Of a stretch of 64,000 nucleotides of DNA, positions 1-9,677 are shown piece after piece. Under the pieces are notes generated by a model. That model ran no database searches, was not told the origin of the DNA, and was given only the letters and a program-made list of their open reading frames with translations. The stretch's first letter is position 1; every line of letters starts with the position of its first letter. The position numbers and the translations under genes were made by a program. Origin of the DNA: Luteimonas abyssi (GTDB taxonomy: Bacteria; Pseudomonadota; Gammaproteobacteria; Xanthomonadales; Xanthomonadaceae). The stretch spans positions 1,957,321 to 2,021,320 of the forward strand of contig NZ_KQ759763.1 of NCBI RefSeq assembly GCF_001482195.1, written 5' to 3'.

Positions 1-1615
1 CCATGCGCTCGGGATCGTCCACGGTCGCGGTCGTGGACACCCGCCCCGACGCCAGCCGGGGCACCGCCAGGCCGTTGTCAAAGGTCGACGCGAATGCCTG
101 GTCCGGCGCCCGCGAGAACGTCACGCGGTGTGTGCCGTTGACCGACAACGCTGCGTCCTCGACCGCCAGCGACTCGATCCGGCTCACACCGCCGATGGTG
201 TTGAGGAACTGCCCCGGCGGATTGACCTGCCAGGGCTGCACCGCCAGCGCCAGCGTGTACGCCCGGGGCTGGCCGGAGGTGTTTTCCAGCCGATAGCGCG
301 CGACCAGACGCGACGCATCGCGATCGCCTTCGGCGAAACCGGTCACCCGCAGGGCGAACGCGTCGTGACGCCAATCCACACTGGGAATCGGCAGATAGCC
401 GTCCTGCAGCGACTGCACCGGCGCGACATCCGCCCAGGTCACCATCGCATCGTCGACCAGCACGACGGGCTCCAGCGAAAACCCGCCCTTGTAGAACTCG
501 ATCGCGCCGTCTTCGCCGATCAGGCCCTGCTCGATGCCGCCGTCGATGCCCATGATCGTCCAGTTCGGCTGTTCGCCGCTGAACCCGCGCGGGAACCAGC
601 CACGCGGCGCTTCGGCCGCCATCGCCTTGATCACCTCGTTGGGATGATCGGAAAACGCCAGCGGCTGCACCGCGAACTCACGCAGCGCATAGCCGGCGCC
701 CGGGCCTGCGTGCAGGTCGAGAGCGATGTAGCGCGCCTCGGCCTCCGGAAGCGCGAGCCAATCCACATCGCCGGCGCCACCGGTCACCCTGCGCGCCTCC
801 GTCCAGACTTTGCCGTCTTCCGACAGCCGGACCGTGTAATCGGACGCGTGCATCTCCTCGCCCCAGGCCAGACGCAACCCACCGAACTCGCGGACCCGGC
901 CCAGGTCGAAACGCAGCCGTCGCTCTCCGCCGCGCCCTTCCCAGGCGGTGTCGCGGTCGCCGTCGAACGCGCGGCGCGGATCGCCGGCATCGGCGTCGGA
1001 CGACACCGGCACCAGCGGACTGCCGTCGTCGACCGGCAGCGATTCCAGGGTGAGCTGGTCGAAGCACACGCGACCGCGGCCGCCGGCATTGTTGTAGATG
1101 GTGAATTCGACCTGCGCGCTGCGGCGCAGGGTCTTGTCCGGATCGGGCCCCCACGCCTTGTCGATGTGCCGGCGCTTGTAGCGCACCTCGGTCCATGCCT
1201 GCGGGAAGTCGTAACGCGGCCGGTTCACCCACCACACGTTGTCGCCGCTGCCGTCGATCAGCTTGAACTGCAGATCGTTGGCCGGCGACTCGCCACGCAG
1301 CTGGAAGCGGAACTGGTAGTTGTCGGGATACGCCTCCAGCGGCAGATCGCGCTGGAGGCCGGCATGGCCGGAGACGCCGTTGAAATCGTAGTCCAGACAC
1401 AGTGCGGGCCCCTCGACGCCGTCCACGCGGACGATCTCGCCGGTGACCTGGTTGGAGGTGACCACGCGCCAGGCGGCCGTGTCCGAGAAGTCGTCGAGCA
1501 CGCGCGCCTCGGCCGACGCCTGCGGCGCGGACAGCGCGCCGCACACCAGCAGCGCGCAGGCGACCGGAAGACGGGTGCGATGGTGGCGGGAGGGCTCGGA
1601 CGCTGGCAGGGTCAT
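1..1615 (-). CDS. secreted discoidin-domain protein, partial (C-terminus beyond left edge)
   Basis: The frame is open from an ATG at 1615 to the window edge (538 codons). Residues 1-35 look like a Sec signal peptide ending in an Ala-x-Ala site. Residues about 40-190 resemble a beta-sandwich carbohydrate-binding domain (dry runs of Trp, Phe and Asp such as DDFSD and NDLQFKLIDG). Residues about 195-310 resemble an F5/8 type C (discoidin) domain, containing AFDGDRDTAWEG and RFDLG. The remaining part is unrecognised and may carry the catalytic domain. It lies downstream of a sugar ABC importer and a GH144-type glucanase on the same strand, so a role in binding or cleaving an external glucan is inferred. 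The catalytic identity cannot be read because the gene is truncated. Confidence 0.75.
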   Translation of the reverse strand, partial: MTLPASEPSRHHRTRLPVACALLVCGALSAPQASAEARVLDDFSDTAAWRVVTSNQVTGEIVRVDGVEGPALCLDYDFNGVSGHAGLQRDLPLEAYPDNYQFRFQLRGESPANDLQFKLIDGSGDNVWWVNRPRYDFPQAWTEVRYKRRHIDKAWGPDPDKTLRRSAQVEFTIYNNAGGRGRVCFDQLTLESLPVDDGSPLVPVSSDADAGDPRRAFDGDRDTAWEGRGGERRLRFDLGRVREFGGLRLAWGEEMHASDYTVRLSEDGKVWTEARRVTGGAGDVDWLALPEAEARYIALDLHAGPGAGYALREFAVQPLAFSDHPNEVIKAMAAEAPRGWFPRGFSGEQPNWTIMGIDGGIEQGLIGEDGAIEFYKGGFSLEPVVLVDDAMVTWADVAPVQSLQDGYLPIPSVDWRHDAFALRVTGFAEGDRDASRLVARYRLENTSGQPRAYTLALAVQPWQVNPPGQFLNTIGGVSRIESLAVEDAALSVNGTHRVTFSRAPDQAFASTFDNGLAVPRLASGRVSTTATVDDPERM

Positions 1616-1722
1616 CGTGTACCTCGAAGTGGAATACAGGATTCGGGTGCGCGAGATGGGGAGCCGCGACGGGAACAGGGCGTTCAGGCGCATGCGAGAC
1701 GGTGCCTCGCGAGCATGCGTCC

Positions 1723-2583
1723 TCACCCTTTCACGCTCCCCAGGAGCAGCCCCTGGATGTAGTAGCGCTGCAGCAACAGGAACAGCAGCAACACCGGCAA
1801 CACGGTGATCACCGCGCCCGCCATCATCATCTCCACGTCCTGCACGTGCTCGCGCGAGATCGCGGCGATCGCGACCGGCAGGGTGTAGTTGTCCTGATCG
1901 GTCAGCACGATCAGCGGCCACATGAAATCGTTCCACGCGGCCATGAAGGTGAAGATCGTCAGCGTGACCAGGACGGGCTTGAGCATCGGCAGCACGATCT
2001 GGAAGAAGATCCGGAACTCCCCCGCCCCGTCGATCCGGGCAGCCTCCAGCAGCTCGTCGGGAATCGAGCGCGCGTACTGACGCACCAGGAAGATGCCGAA
2101 CACCGTCGCCAGCGCGGGAATGATCACCGCACCGAAGGTGTTCACCAGGCCCAAGCCCTTCATCATCAGGAACAGCGGCAGCATCGCGACCTGAGCCGGA
2201 ATCACCAGCGCACCCAGCAACACCTGGAACAACCGGTCGCGGCCGCGGAAGCGCAGCTTGGCGAAGGCGTAACCGGCCAGCGTGTTGACCAGCAGCGCGC
2301 CGAAGGTGATCGCACCGGACACGATCAGGCTGTTGACGAAGTAACGCCCCATGCCCGCGCGCGCGAACAGTTCGCGATACGACGCGAGGCTCGGCGACTC
2401 GGGCAGCAACGGCGGCGGAAACGCGCTGGCTTCGCCGGTGTGCATGAACGACACCGCGACCATCCACAGCAACGGCGCAAGCGCCACCAGTGCCAGCACC
2501 GCCAGCCCCAGGTTGATCAGCACCGCGTGCAGCCGGCTGTCGCCGACCTCGAGCTCGCCGCCGAACCATCCGCGCCCGCTCAC
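1723..2583 (-). CDS. sugar ABC transporter permease, MalG/CUT1 type
   Basis: Inner-membrane permease of 286 residues with six predicted membrane segments. The EAA loop that docks the ATPase is visible near residue 190 (ELLEAARIDGAGEFRIFFQIVLP). The GTG start at 2583 overlaps the TGA of the upstream permease by four bases (GTGA), which favours this start and indicates translational coupling. It pairs with the MalF-type permease and the lipoprotein binding protein just upstream. No ATPase gene is present in the window, so an ATPase encoded elsewhere must energise the importer, as is common for CUT1 systems that share MsiK-like subunits. Confidence 0.9.
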   Translation of the reverse strand: MSGRGWFGGELEVGDSRLHAVLINLGLAVLALVALAPLLWMVAVSFMHTGEASAFPPPLLPESPSLASYRELFARAGMGRYFVNSLIVSGAITFGALLVNTLAGYAFAKLRFRGRDRLFQVLLGALVIPAQVAMLPLFLMMKGLGLVNTFGAVIIPALATVFGIFLVRQYARSIPDELLEAARIDGAGEFRIFFQIVLPMLKPVLVTLTIFTFMAAWNDFMWPLIVLTDQDNYTLPVAIAAISREHVQDVEMMMAGAVITVLPVLLLFLLLQRYYIQGLLLGSVKG

Positions 2584-3458
2584 AGCGCCCCCTTCCGGCG
2601 TCCGATGCGCAACAACACCGTGGTCACCGCCAGGATGATCAGGAACAGCAGGAACGCCACCGCCGACGCCCGGCCGAGGTTCCACCACATGAAACCTTCC
2701 TCGTACATGAAATACAGCACGCTGACCGTGCTCTGCAGCGGATCGCCGCGCGTCATCACATAGGGTTCGGCGAACAGCTGGAAGTACCCGGAGACTGTGA
2801 TCACGCCGACCACCAGCAGCACCGGCCCCAGCATCGGCAGGGTCACATGCAGGAACTGTTGCCAGCGCGAGGCGCCGTCGATCCGCGCCGCCTCGTAGAG
2901 ATCCTGCGGAATCGCCTGCAGACCGGCCAGCAGGATCACCATGTTGTAGCCGAAGTTCTTCCACACCGCGAACAGGATGATCGTCGGCATCGCCCAGCGG
3001 GGATCGCCCAGCCAGTCGACCGGATCGATGCCGATGCCGCCCAGCGCCCAGTTCACCAGGCCGTAGCTGGTGTGGAACAGATAGCGCCAGATCACCGCCA
3101 CCGCGACCAGCGTGGTCACCACCGGCGCGAACAGCGCCGTACGGAACAGCGGCTTGAAGCGCGCCACGCGTGCGTTGAGCAGCATGGCCGCGCCCAGCGA
3201 CACCGCGATCGACAGCGGCACGCCGATGATCACGAAGTAGCCGGTGTTGCCCAGCGCCTTCCAGAACAGCGGCGTCTGCAGCAGCTCCAGGTAGTTGCCC
3301 AGCGCGACGAAGCGCAGGTTGTCGAGATCGGCCAGCGCGTACAGATCGAAATCGGTCAGGCTCAGCGCGAACGCCGAGGCCACCGGCAACGCGAAGAACA
3401 CGCCGAGCACGATCAGCGCAGGCGCGGCGAAGATCCAGCCGGCGGTGCTAGCGCGCAT
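2580..3458 (-). CDS. sugar ABC transporter permease, MalF/CUT1 type
   Basis: Inner-membrane permease of 292 residues. The first membrane segment starts directly after MRASTAGW, and an EAA loop is visible (DLYEAARIDGASRWQQFLHVTLP). The start is placed at the ATG at 3458, which overlaps the end of the binding-protein gene by 11 bases; more upstream starts would run deep into that gene. It forms a heterodimeric pore with the following permease. The substrate is inferred to be an oligosaccharide released by the neighbouring glucanase. Confidence 0.9.
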   Translation of the reverse strand: MRASTAGWIFAAPALIVLGVFFALPVASAFALSLTDFDLYALADLDNLRFVALGNYLELLQTPLFWKALGNTGYFVIIGVPLSIAVSLGAAMLLNARVARFKPLFRTALFAPVVTTLVAVAVIWRYLFHTSYGLVNWALGGIGIDPVDWLGDPRWAMPTIILFAVWKNFGYNMVILLAGLQAIPQDLYEAARIDGASRWQQFLHVTLPMLGPVLLVVGVITVSGYFQLFAEPYVMTRGDPLQSTVSVLYFMYEEGFMWWNLGRASAVAFLLFLIILAVTTVLLRIGRRKGAL

Positions 3459-4740
3459 CGTCGGCGTCCTCGATCGGCACGGCGCCCTCGGCCTCCGATC
3501 GCTCGCGCACCCAGCGGCGCTTGGCGAGGATGTCGTCGACACGACGGTCCAGTTGCGCCAGCGCGGCGTCCTGGGCCTGGCCGCCGCGGATCACCCGCTC
3601 GCTGGCGTAGCGCAGCTCCTGCACGATGCGCTCCCACTCCAGCACCTTCGGAGTCGGCTCGACCCGTTCGAGCTGGTCGCGGAACGCCCGCGCGTAGGGG
3701 TCGGCCTGCAGTTCGGGAAGCGCCCAGGTGCTGCGGCGCGGCGGCAGATTGCCGATCATCGCGTGGAAGCGCTGCTGGATGTCCGGGCGCGAGAGGAACT
3801 CCACCAGCTGCCAGCTGGCGTCCTTGACCTCGGAATCGCGGAACATCACCAGACTCGTGCCGCCGGCGATCCCGGCACCGGGGCCATCCGGACCAGGCAA
3901 GGGCGCGGTGCCCCAGGCATCGGCCAGATCCGCCGGCAGGCGGTCCCGGAACTCGCGGATGTTCCAGGGGCCGGAGATGTAGAAGCTGAAGAAGCCGCGG
4001 CCGAATTCGTCCCAGACATTGGAGATCTGCGTCTCCGACATCGGCGGTGCCCAGCCCTGGTCGAACATGTTGGTGTAGAAGCCCAGCGCGCGGCGGAAAC
4101 CGGGACTGGAGAAATTGCCGCGGGTGTCGTCGTCGCGCAGCAGCGGGTCGTCCTGCTGCAGGCCGAACGACAGCAACTGCTCGAATTCGTTGAGCGGCGC
4201 CATCACCGCGAAGTTGCGGGGGCCGACATGCGCCTTGACGTCGGCCATCGCCTGTTCCCACTCCGTCCAGTCGCGCGGCGGGCGGTCCCAGCCGGCCGCG
4301 GCCAGCAGATCGCGACGGTAGAACAGCAGCCGGGTGTCCACGTACCAGGGAACACCGAGCAGTTGCCCGTCGATGACATTGGTGTCCCAGATGCCGGGGA
4401 AGTAATCATCGGCCTCGATCACCGACGAAGCCTCGACACGGCCGGCCACCGGCTCCAGCGCACCCAGCGTGGCGAACTCCGGCACCCAGGTGTTGCCGAG
4501 CTGGCACAGGTCCGGCAGCGCGTCGGCGGCGAACGCGGTCAACAGCCGTTCGTGCGCGGACGTCCATGGAATCTGCTGCACGCGTACGCGGGTACCGGGG
4601 TGATCGCGCTCGAACTCGCGGATGAGCTCCGCGACCACTTCAGCCTCGCGGCCCATCGCCCAGAAGCGGATCACGGTCTCGTCGCCGTCGCGACGGCACC
4701 CGGCCAGCAGCAGGACGAGCAGCAGCGCGATGCACGCCAT
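3448..4740 (-). CDS. sugar ABC transporter substrate-binding lipoprotein
   Basis: A 430-residue extracytoplasmic solute-binding protein of the CUT1 family. It has a lipoprotein signal with lipobox LLAGC (Cys at about residue 15), then a typical N-terminal lobe (RFWAMGREAE, LIREFERDHPG). The body contains LGNTWVPEF, PWYVDTRLLFYR and the C-terminal helices of family 1 binding proteins. The ATG at 4740 is preceded by a purine-rich CGGGG element. A GTG at 4839 is also in frame but has no ribosome-binding site. The protein should sit on the inner membrane facing the periplasm and deliver sugar to the two permeases. Confidence 0.88.
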   Translation of the reverse strand: MACIALLLVLLLAGCRRDGDETVIRFWAMGREAEVVAELIREFERDHPGTRVRVQQIPWTSAHERLLTAFAADALPDLCQLGNTWVPEFATLGALEPVAGRVEASSVIEADDYFPGIWDTNVIDGQLLGVPWYVDTRLLFYRRDLLAAAGWDRPPRDWTEWEQAMADVKAHVGPRNFAVMAPLNEFEQLLSFGLQQDDPLLRDDDTRGNFSSPGFRRALGFYTNMFDQGWAPPMSETQISNVWDEFGRGFFSFYISGPWNIREFRDRLPADLADAWGTAPLPGPDGPGAGIAGGTSLVMFRDSEVKDASWQLVEFLSRPDIQQRFHAMIGNLPPRRSTWALPELQADPYARAFRDQLERVEPTPKVLEWERIVQELRYASERVIRGGQAQDAALAQLDRRVDDILAKRRWVRERSEAEGAVPIEDADDAR

Positions 4741-4845
4741 CGCACGCGCACCCCGGAAGCGCGCACCCAGCGCCAGGCGCGCGGCGGACGCGGCGCGTCT
4801 GGCGCCCCTGCTCCCTGCCGGTCCGTCCCCGCGTCTCACCCAGGA

Positions 4846-6495
4846 TCAGTCCGCGGCCCGTGCCGCGCGATCGCGCTCGGCCGCATCGGCCTGCGCGCCG
4901 CGCGACTCCGCCTGGCCGAGTGCGCGCGCATCGGCGGCCTCTTCGTCGGGCGGCGGCGAACCTTCCGCCTCGCCGGCCTCCTCCAGCCAGCCACCGGTGA
5001 ATCCGGCACGCTTGAGACCCTCGCGGATGTAGGGACTCTTGCGCATCAGTTCCCAGACGAAATTGTTGCGGTAGTTCGCGGTCATCGCCAGGATCGGCCC
5101 CTGGTCGATGCCGATGTAGTCGCTGGCCACCCAGCCCAGTTCGGGCACGATGCGGCCGGTCTTGAGCGGCACGTCGTAGTGGAAGCTCGGATTGAACGAA
5201 TCGAGGAACCCGTAGCTCGAATACAGGTGCTCGCCATAGCGACGATGCAGCTCTTCGGCAACCGGAATCACGATCTCGGGCGCGAACGCGATCGACGCCA
5301 GCGCCGCGGTCGGCACGATGGTGCCGTCGTCGAAGGCCACCGACAGGCCCGCACCCCGTGCGCTGTAGTGGCGGAACTCCCGCATCTCGCCCTCGTATTC
5401 CTGATCGGTCCGCTGCGGGCCGTCGCTGGCGGTCAGACCCCAGATGTTCTCGCCGTAGTCGCGCCAGCCCATCGGGTTCTCGATCGCGTACTGGCGCTGC
5501 GCATACGTGGCGCGACGGCTGTTCTCGAAGTAGTCGAGACCGCGGTCGCGCATGTAGGCATCGCGGATGCCGCGGAAATCCACCCAGGTATGCGTGTATT
5601 GATGGCCGAAGTGCGGCGCGAAGCTCAGATACTCCTGGCCCATGAACACGCCCCACGACTCGGTGTCGTAGGTGCGGGTCCACGCCTCCCAGGCGTCCGG
5701 CTCGACCGGATGCGTCGGCGAGCCCAACGCCAGGATGTAGACCAGCATCGCTTCGTCGTAACCGGTCCAGTCGTGCTCGATGAAGCCGCTCTCGGGATAC
5801 CAGCCCATCGAGATCAGCGGCGGCCGCACCTGCAGCCACGGCCATTCGACGTTGCGGTAGAGCTCATCGGCGATCTCGCGGATCTCCTGCTCGCGCGAGT
5901 CGTCGCGATCGTAGTACTGCTGGGCGAACAGCACGCCCATCATCAGCAGGCCGGTGTCCACGCTCGACAGTTCCACCCACGGCTCGTAGCGGTGGCCGTT
6001 CTGCATGTCGATGAAGTGGTAGAAGAACCCCTTGTAGCCGATGGTGCCGCTCTCCTGCGGCCCCTGGCGGGCGTCGCGGAAGAAGCGCAGCGTGGTCAGC
6101 GTGCGGTCCACCGCCTGGGTGCGGCTGACCCAGCCGTTCTCCACGCCGATCGGATACGCGGTCAGGGCGAAGCCCACCGACGCGATGCTGGAAAACGGCC
6201 GCGACGGATAGCGGTCCGGGGTGAGACCGTTGACCTCGTTGGTGGTGTCCCAGAAGAACTGGAAGGTGCGCTTTTCGATATCGCGGAACAGCGGCGGAAG
6301 TTCCGGCGGTCCCGGCGACGGCGCGGGCTCGGCATCGGGCTCCGGTTCGGGCGCCTCGACCATCGGCCCCGGCCGCGGCGGCTCCACTTCGGGCGCGGGT
6401 GCCTCCTGCCTGCAAGCCGACAGCAGTGCCACGGCCAGGATCGCCAGCAGGAACGTCAGGATGGGGCGTCGCGTGCGGAACCGTCCGAATCGCAT
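4846..6495 (-). CDS. GH144-type (glycoamylase-fold) glucanase lipoprotein
   Basis: A 549-residue lipoprotein with signal and lipobox LLSAC, then a Pro/Glu-rich linker to about residue 60. The rest is the (alpha/alpha)6-barrel family annotated as 'glycoamylase' (PF10091), recognised by RTFQFFWDTTN, LTPDRYPSRPFSSIASVGFA near the start and by FIEHDWTGYDEAM and WGLTASDGP in the second half. Characterised members (GH144) are endo-beta-1,2-glucanases, so cleavage of a beta-1,2-glucan to sophoro-oligosaccharides is the best guess. ATG 6495 is chosen because AAGGTG lies nine bases upstream; an in-frame GTG at 6507 is weaker. It is the first gene of the unit that includes the ABC importer, and a LacI-type operator lies just upstream. 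Confidence 0.82.
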   Translation of the reverse strand: MRFGRFRTRRPILTFLLAILAVALLSACRQEAPAPEVEPPRPGPMVEAPEPEPDAEPAPSPGPPELPPLFRDIEKRTFQFFWDTTNEVNGLTPDRYPSRPFSSIASVGFALTAYPIGVENGWVSRTQAVDRTLTTLRFFRDARQGPQESGTIGYKGFFYHFIDMQNGHRYEPWVELSSVDTGLLMMGVLFAQQYYDRDDSREQEIREIADELYRNVEWPWLQVRPPLISMGWYPESGFIEHDWTGYDEAMLVYILALGSPTHPVEPDAWEAWTRTYDTESWGVFMGQEYLSFAPHFGHQYTHTWVDFRGIRDAYMRDRGLDYFENSRRATYAQRQYAIENPMGWRDYGENIWGLTASDGPQRTDQEYEGEMREFRHYSARGAGLSVAFDDGTIVPTAALASIAFAPEIVIPVAEELHRRYGEHLYSSYGFLDSFNPSFHYDVPLKTGRIVPELGWVASDYIGIDQGPILAMTANYRNNFVWELMRKSPYIREGLKRAGFTGGWLEEAGEAEGSPPPDEEAADARALGQAESRGAQADAAERDRAARAAD

Positions 6496-6515
6496 GTGCT
6501 CTGTCACCTTCTGTC

Positions 6516-6529
6516 TGTAATCGTTTTCA
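6516..6529. promoter_or_regulatory. LacI-family operator (TGnnAnCGnTnnCA)
   Basis: TGTAATCGTTTTCA fits the semi-palindromic TGnnAnCGnTnnCA consensus known for LacI regulators of TonB-receptor/CAZyme loci in Xanthomonads. It lies about 20 bases upstream of the glucanase start. It shares 13 of 14 bases with the site in front of the LacI gene at 10724-10737, so the local LacI protein probably binds both. Confidence 0.75.
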
Positions 6530-6543
6530 GTTCGCAGTATAAA

Positions 6544-6571
6544 GAAGCCGCCCGCCTGAACGGGCGGCTTC
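6544..6571 (-). terminator. intrinsic terminator of the TonB receptor gene
   Basis: A perfect 11-bp stem (GAAGCCGCCCG with its complement) closes a 6-base loop and, read on the minus strand, is followed by CTTTATA. It begins eight bases past the receptor stop codon. It separates the lacI-receptor unit from the glucanase/ABC unit, which therefore needs its own promoter, consistent with the operator at 6516. Confidence 0.85.
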
Positions 6572-6578
6572 GATCACT

Positions 6579-9569
6579 TCACCAGTTCAGACCGAACGAC
6601 AGCTTGAACGTTCGCGTCGGCAGGTTGATCGCGGTGAGGTGCTGGCCGAAGCTCGCGTTCGGCTCGCCGTTGCGTCCCCAATCGTCGTTGTAGCTATTCC
6701 AGTTGCGACGGTTGGTCGCATTGAGCAGGTCGGCGCGGATCTGGAAACTCAGATCGTCCGACACCTGCCAGACCTTGGTCGCGGCCAGATCCAACTGAAG
6801 ATGACCAAAGGTGCCATCGGGACGGTACGAGTCCGGGAAGCAATCGCCGGTGCCGTCGTCGAAACTGCCGAGGCAGTTCACACCCACCCGGTCCTTCATG
6901 CTCTCCAGGGTCAGCTTGCCCGAGTAGGTAACGCCCCAAGGGCCGTCGTAGATCGCCGTACCGACGAAGCGATGCCGCGGCACCTGCGACACCGGCAACC
7001 ACCCGAAGTAGCCTGCATAGGGGTAATCGAACACCGCGGCGCCATCCTCGCTGGAGTTGCGCTCGGCATCCGTGTAGGTGTACGCAAGCGTGATGCCCCA
7101 GCCCGACGCTTCGGTGTAGAGCTTGTCCACCTTCACGTACAGAGCATTGGTCTTGGTTTCGAGCTGATTGTCGACCAGGATCAGACGTCCGAACGGTGCA
7201 TCGAAGTCCCAAGGCGTTCCCCAGTTCGACCCGTCGGGGAAGAATCCGCCGTCAGGACGGCGATTGCCCAGCCGTACCGACAGCCCGTCATGGCTGCGGA
7301 TGTGCGCCACCGACACCTCGCTGTTCCAGGTGGTCTCCCCGAAGTCCCAGGCGTTGCGGATACCGACGCTGAACTGGTCGGAGTACGGCACCTTCAGATC
7401 GTTGTTGATGACGTAGTACTCCTGCGAGACCTGTCCCGCCGCCACCAACTGGTCCAGCCCCGCATCCGTCAGATAGATCGGATCCCACTCCACGCAGCCG
7501 CCCTCGTTTCGGCACACGCCGTCGGCATCGACGAAAAAGGCACGATACGGACCGGCGTAGCCGACGGTTTGCTGCTCCTTCTGGATGTTGGTGAACAGGT
7601 TGCGGTCGTAGGAGCGGCCTGCACCGCCGAAAATGACATGCCGCTGATCGGCAAACAGGTCGTAGGAGAAACCGACGCGTGGCTGCCAACCGTCCTTGAA
7701 GGAATTTCTGTTGTTGCCGGTACTGATGTAATTCTCGACATTAATATCCGAATTCTGCAGGTTCGGCCAAGCACGCAGGTCCGCCGCGAGCGCGTCCGGC
7801 GTGACATGGTCCTCATAGGCCGGCGTTTTCTCGTAATCCCAGCGCAGGCCCAGATTCAGGGTGAGATGGTCGTTGACCTCCCAGTCGTCCTGGATATAGA
7901 TGCCGAATTGCTTATTGTCGGAGGTGATCGCGCCACCGGACGTGCCTGGGATGCCACGACCGAACTCGACCCGGTAGGGCTGATCCAAGCTCTGGTCGAT
8001 GTCGTAGTAGAACTGTGGATTGGTGAAGTTGCGCTCGACCGAATTGAGATCGACCTGCTTGTACTTCACACCCATCTTGATCGTATGACGGTCCCAACCG
8101 GTGAAGGTCAGATCATTCTGGAAGGAATAGCCTTCCTGACCTTTGTCCTGATTGTTCGAACTCGCGCCGGAGCTCACGATGTTAGCTGTCTGCTCTCGGC
8201 GATCTTCGTCATTGAGCTCCGACACGGTCAGGATGTAACCCTGCCCTGACACGAGTGGGCGTGGCGTCCACGCGGTGTCCTCATAGGTCAGGTGCATGTC
8301 GTTGAGCCAGCGATCCCCGCTGTACTGCCAACGCAGGTCGTAACGGGTGACGTCATTGGTGATGAACGTCGCGCGATCGGACGTGAAAGCGCCGTCATTG
8401 CGGATGGTTTCTTCTTCTTCGCGGCGCTGCGCGGTGAATTCCACCAGATTGAAATCGTCGACCGACCAGCTCAGCTTTCCGAAATACATGTCCTGCTTGA
8501 ACGGGGAATTGCTCGCACCGAGACCCGCGATCAGATCGTCGGGCACGAGTTCAGGGTCGTAACGTCCTTGCGCTCCAAGTTCAAGCGTCTTCGGTGTTAC
8601 GTACTCCTTGGCCTCATAGGCAGCGAAGAAGTGGAGCCGATCACGGATGATCGGCCCGGCAAACGATGCGCCGTACTGCTCTTCCTTCGAATCCACTTTG
8701 TTGCCGCTCTCGTGCTCGGCGGGCGTACGTGCGCGCCAATCCGAAGCAGTGCGGTCCCAGAAGAAGTTGCCCTCGAACTCGTTGGTGCCGCTGCGCGTGG
8801 CCGCGACCACGGCGGCACTGCTGATCTGGTCGAACTCGGCCTTGTAGTTCGAGGTGATCACCTTGTACTCGCCGATCGCCGACTGCGGGAACGGGTTGCC
8901 GCGGCTGGTGTCCTGACCCGGCACGCCGCCCGGCATCGTGTAGCTCTTCTGCCCGACGCCATCGATGAACACGTTGACGTTGTTGGCCGACTGGCCGCCC
9001 GAGCGCAGCTTGGTATTGCCGTTGCCATCCTGGGTGAACACCATGCCGGGCACGGTGTCGGCGAACGCCAGGAAGTTGCGGGTGCCCTGCGGCAGCGATT
9101 CGATCTGCTTGGCGGTCACGTACGTCGCGACCTCGGACGTGCGGGTCTCGACCATGTTGGTCCCCCTCACCACCACCGCATCCATGTTGGTCGCGTCCTG
9201 CGGGCCGGTCTCGGCCACACCGCCGACGCCCAGATTCAGCGTGGCGGTCTGACCGACCTGCAGGGTGACGTCCTGCGAGTTGGTCTGCCCGCCCGAGGTG
9301 ACATCCACGCGATAGGTGCCCGGCGGCAGGCCGCCCAGGCTGTAGTTGCCGTTGGCGTTGGCCTGCACGCTGCGCGTGAGACCGGTGGCGGTGTTGGTGG
9401 CGGTGACGCGGGCGTCGGTGGCCGGGGCGGAATCCGCCGAGACCTGGCCGCGCAGGGTCGCGGCGGTGGACTGTGCCAGCGCAAGGGGGGATGCCAGCAG
9501 CAGTGCGCCACCCAATGCACAGCTCAACAGGCTGCGATCAAGACGGCGCGAAGCATGACGCTTCTTCAT
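6579..9569 (-). CDS. TonB-dependent outer-membrane receptor, Oar/carboxypeptidase-regulatory-like
   Basis: A 996-residue protein with a clear Sec signal (ALLLASPLALAQS). Residues about 38-115 form a carboxypeptidase-regulatory-like domain (GQVSADSAPATDARV, GNYSLGGLPPGTYRVDV). A plug domain follows (VVVRGTN, VYIDG-like NVFIDGVGQ), then a 22-strand barrel ending in a terminal aromatic (FKLSFGLNW). Such receptors import oligosaccharides with energy from TonB. Its place between the LacI regulator and the glucanase/ABC genes suggests it brings the same glucan fragments into the periplasm. It is in the same direction as lacI, 108 bases downstream, with no terminator visible between them. Confidence 0.92.
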   Translation of the reverse strand: MKKRHASRRLDRSLLSCALGGALLLASPLALAQSTAATLRGQVSADSAPATDARVTATNTATGLTRSVQANANGNYSLGGLPPGTYRVDVTSGGQTNSQDVTLQVGQTATLNLGVGGVAETGPQDATNMDAVVVRGTNMVETRTSEVATYVTAKQIESLPQGTRNFLAFADTVPGMVFTQDGNGNTKLRSGGQSANNVNVFIDGVGQKSYTMPGGVPGQDTSRGNPFPQSAIGEYKVITSNYKAEFDQISSAAVVAATRSGTNEFEGNFFWDRTASDWRARTPAEHESGNKVDSKEEQYGASFAGPIIRDRLHFFAAYEAKEYVTPKTLELGAQGRYDPELVPDDLIAGLGASNSPFKQDMYFGKLSWSVDDFNLVEFTAQRREEEETIRNDGAFTSDRATFITNDVTRYDLRWQYSGDRWLNDMHLTYEDTAWTPRPLVSGQGYILTVSELNDEDRREQTANIVSSGASSNNQDKGQEGYSFQNDLTFTGWDRHTIKMGVKYKQVDLNSVERNFTNPQFYYDIDQSLDQPYRVEFGRGIPGTSGGAITSDNKQFGIYIQDDWEVNDHLTLNLGLRWDYEKTPAYEDHVTPDALAADLRAWPNLQNSDINVENYISTGNNRNSFKDGWQPRVGFSYDLFADQRHVIFGGAGRSYDRNLFTNIQKEQQTVGYAGPYRAFFVDADGVCRNEGGCVEWDPIYLTDAGLDQLVAAGQVSQEYYVINNDLKVPYSDQFSVGIRNAWDFGETTWNSEVSVAHIRSHDGLSVRLGNRRPDGGFFPDGSNWGTPWDFDAPFGRLILVDNQLETKTNALYVKVDKLYTEASGWGITLAYTYTDAERNSSEDGAAVFDYPYAGYFGWLPVSQVPRHRFVGTAIYDGPWGVTYSGKLTLESMKDRVGVNCLGSFDDGTGDCFPDSYRPDGTFGHLQLDLAATKVWQVSDDLSFQIRADLLNATNRRNWNSYNDDWGRNGEPNASFGQHLTAINLPTRTFKLSFGLNW

Positions 9570-9677
9570 GACGAGTCCTCAGTGAAAGGCGGTCGAACGG
9601 CTCAAGGGGGAGCACTCGGGGGGGGAGGCGAGCGTTCAGGTGCGCGAACGAGACCATCACGCATGTGGAAGGGGTGT

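Noticed and set aside
3295-6693. Very long plus-strand open frame (over 1100 codons) opposite the ABC/GH144 genes
   Set aside because: It is antisense to four well-recognised genes and has the Arg/His/Gln/Ala composition of GC-rich antisense frames; no motif.
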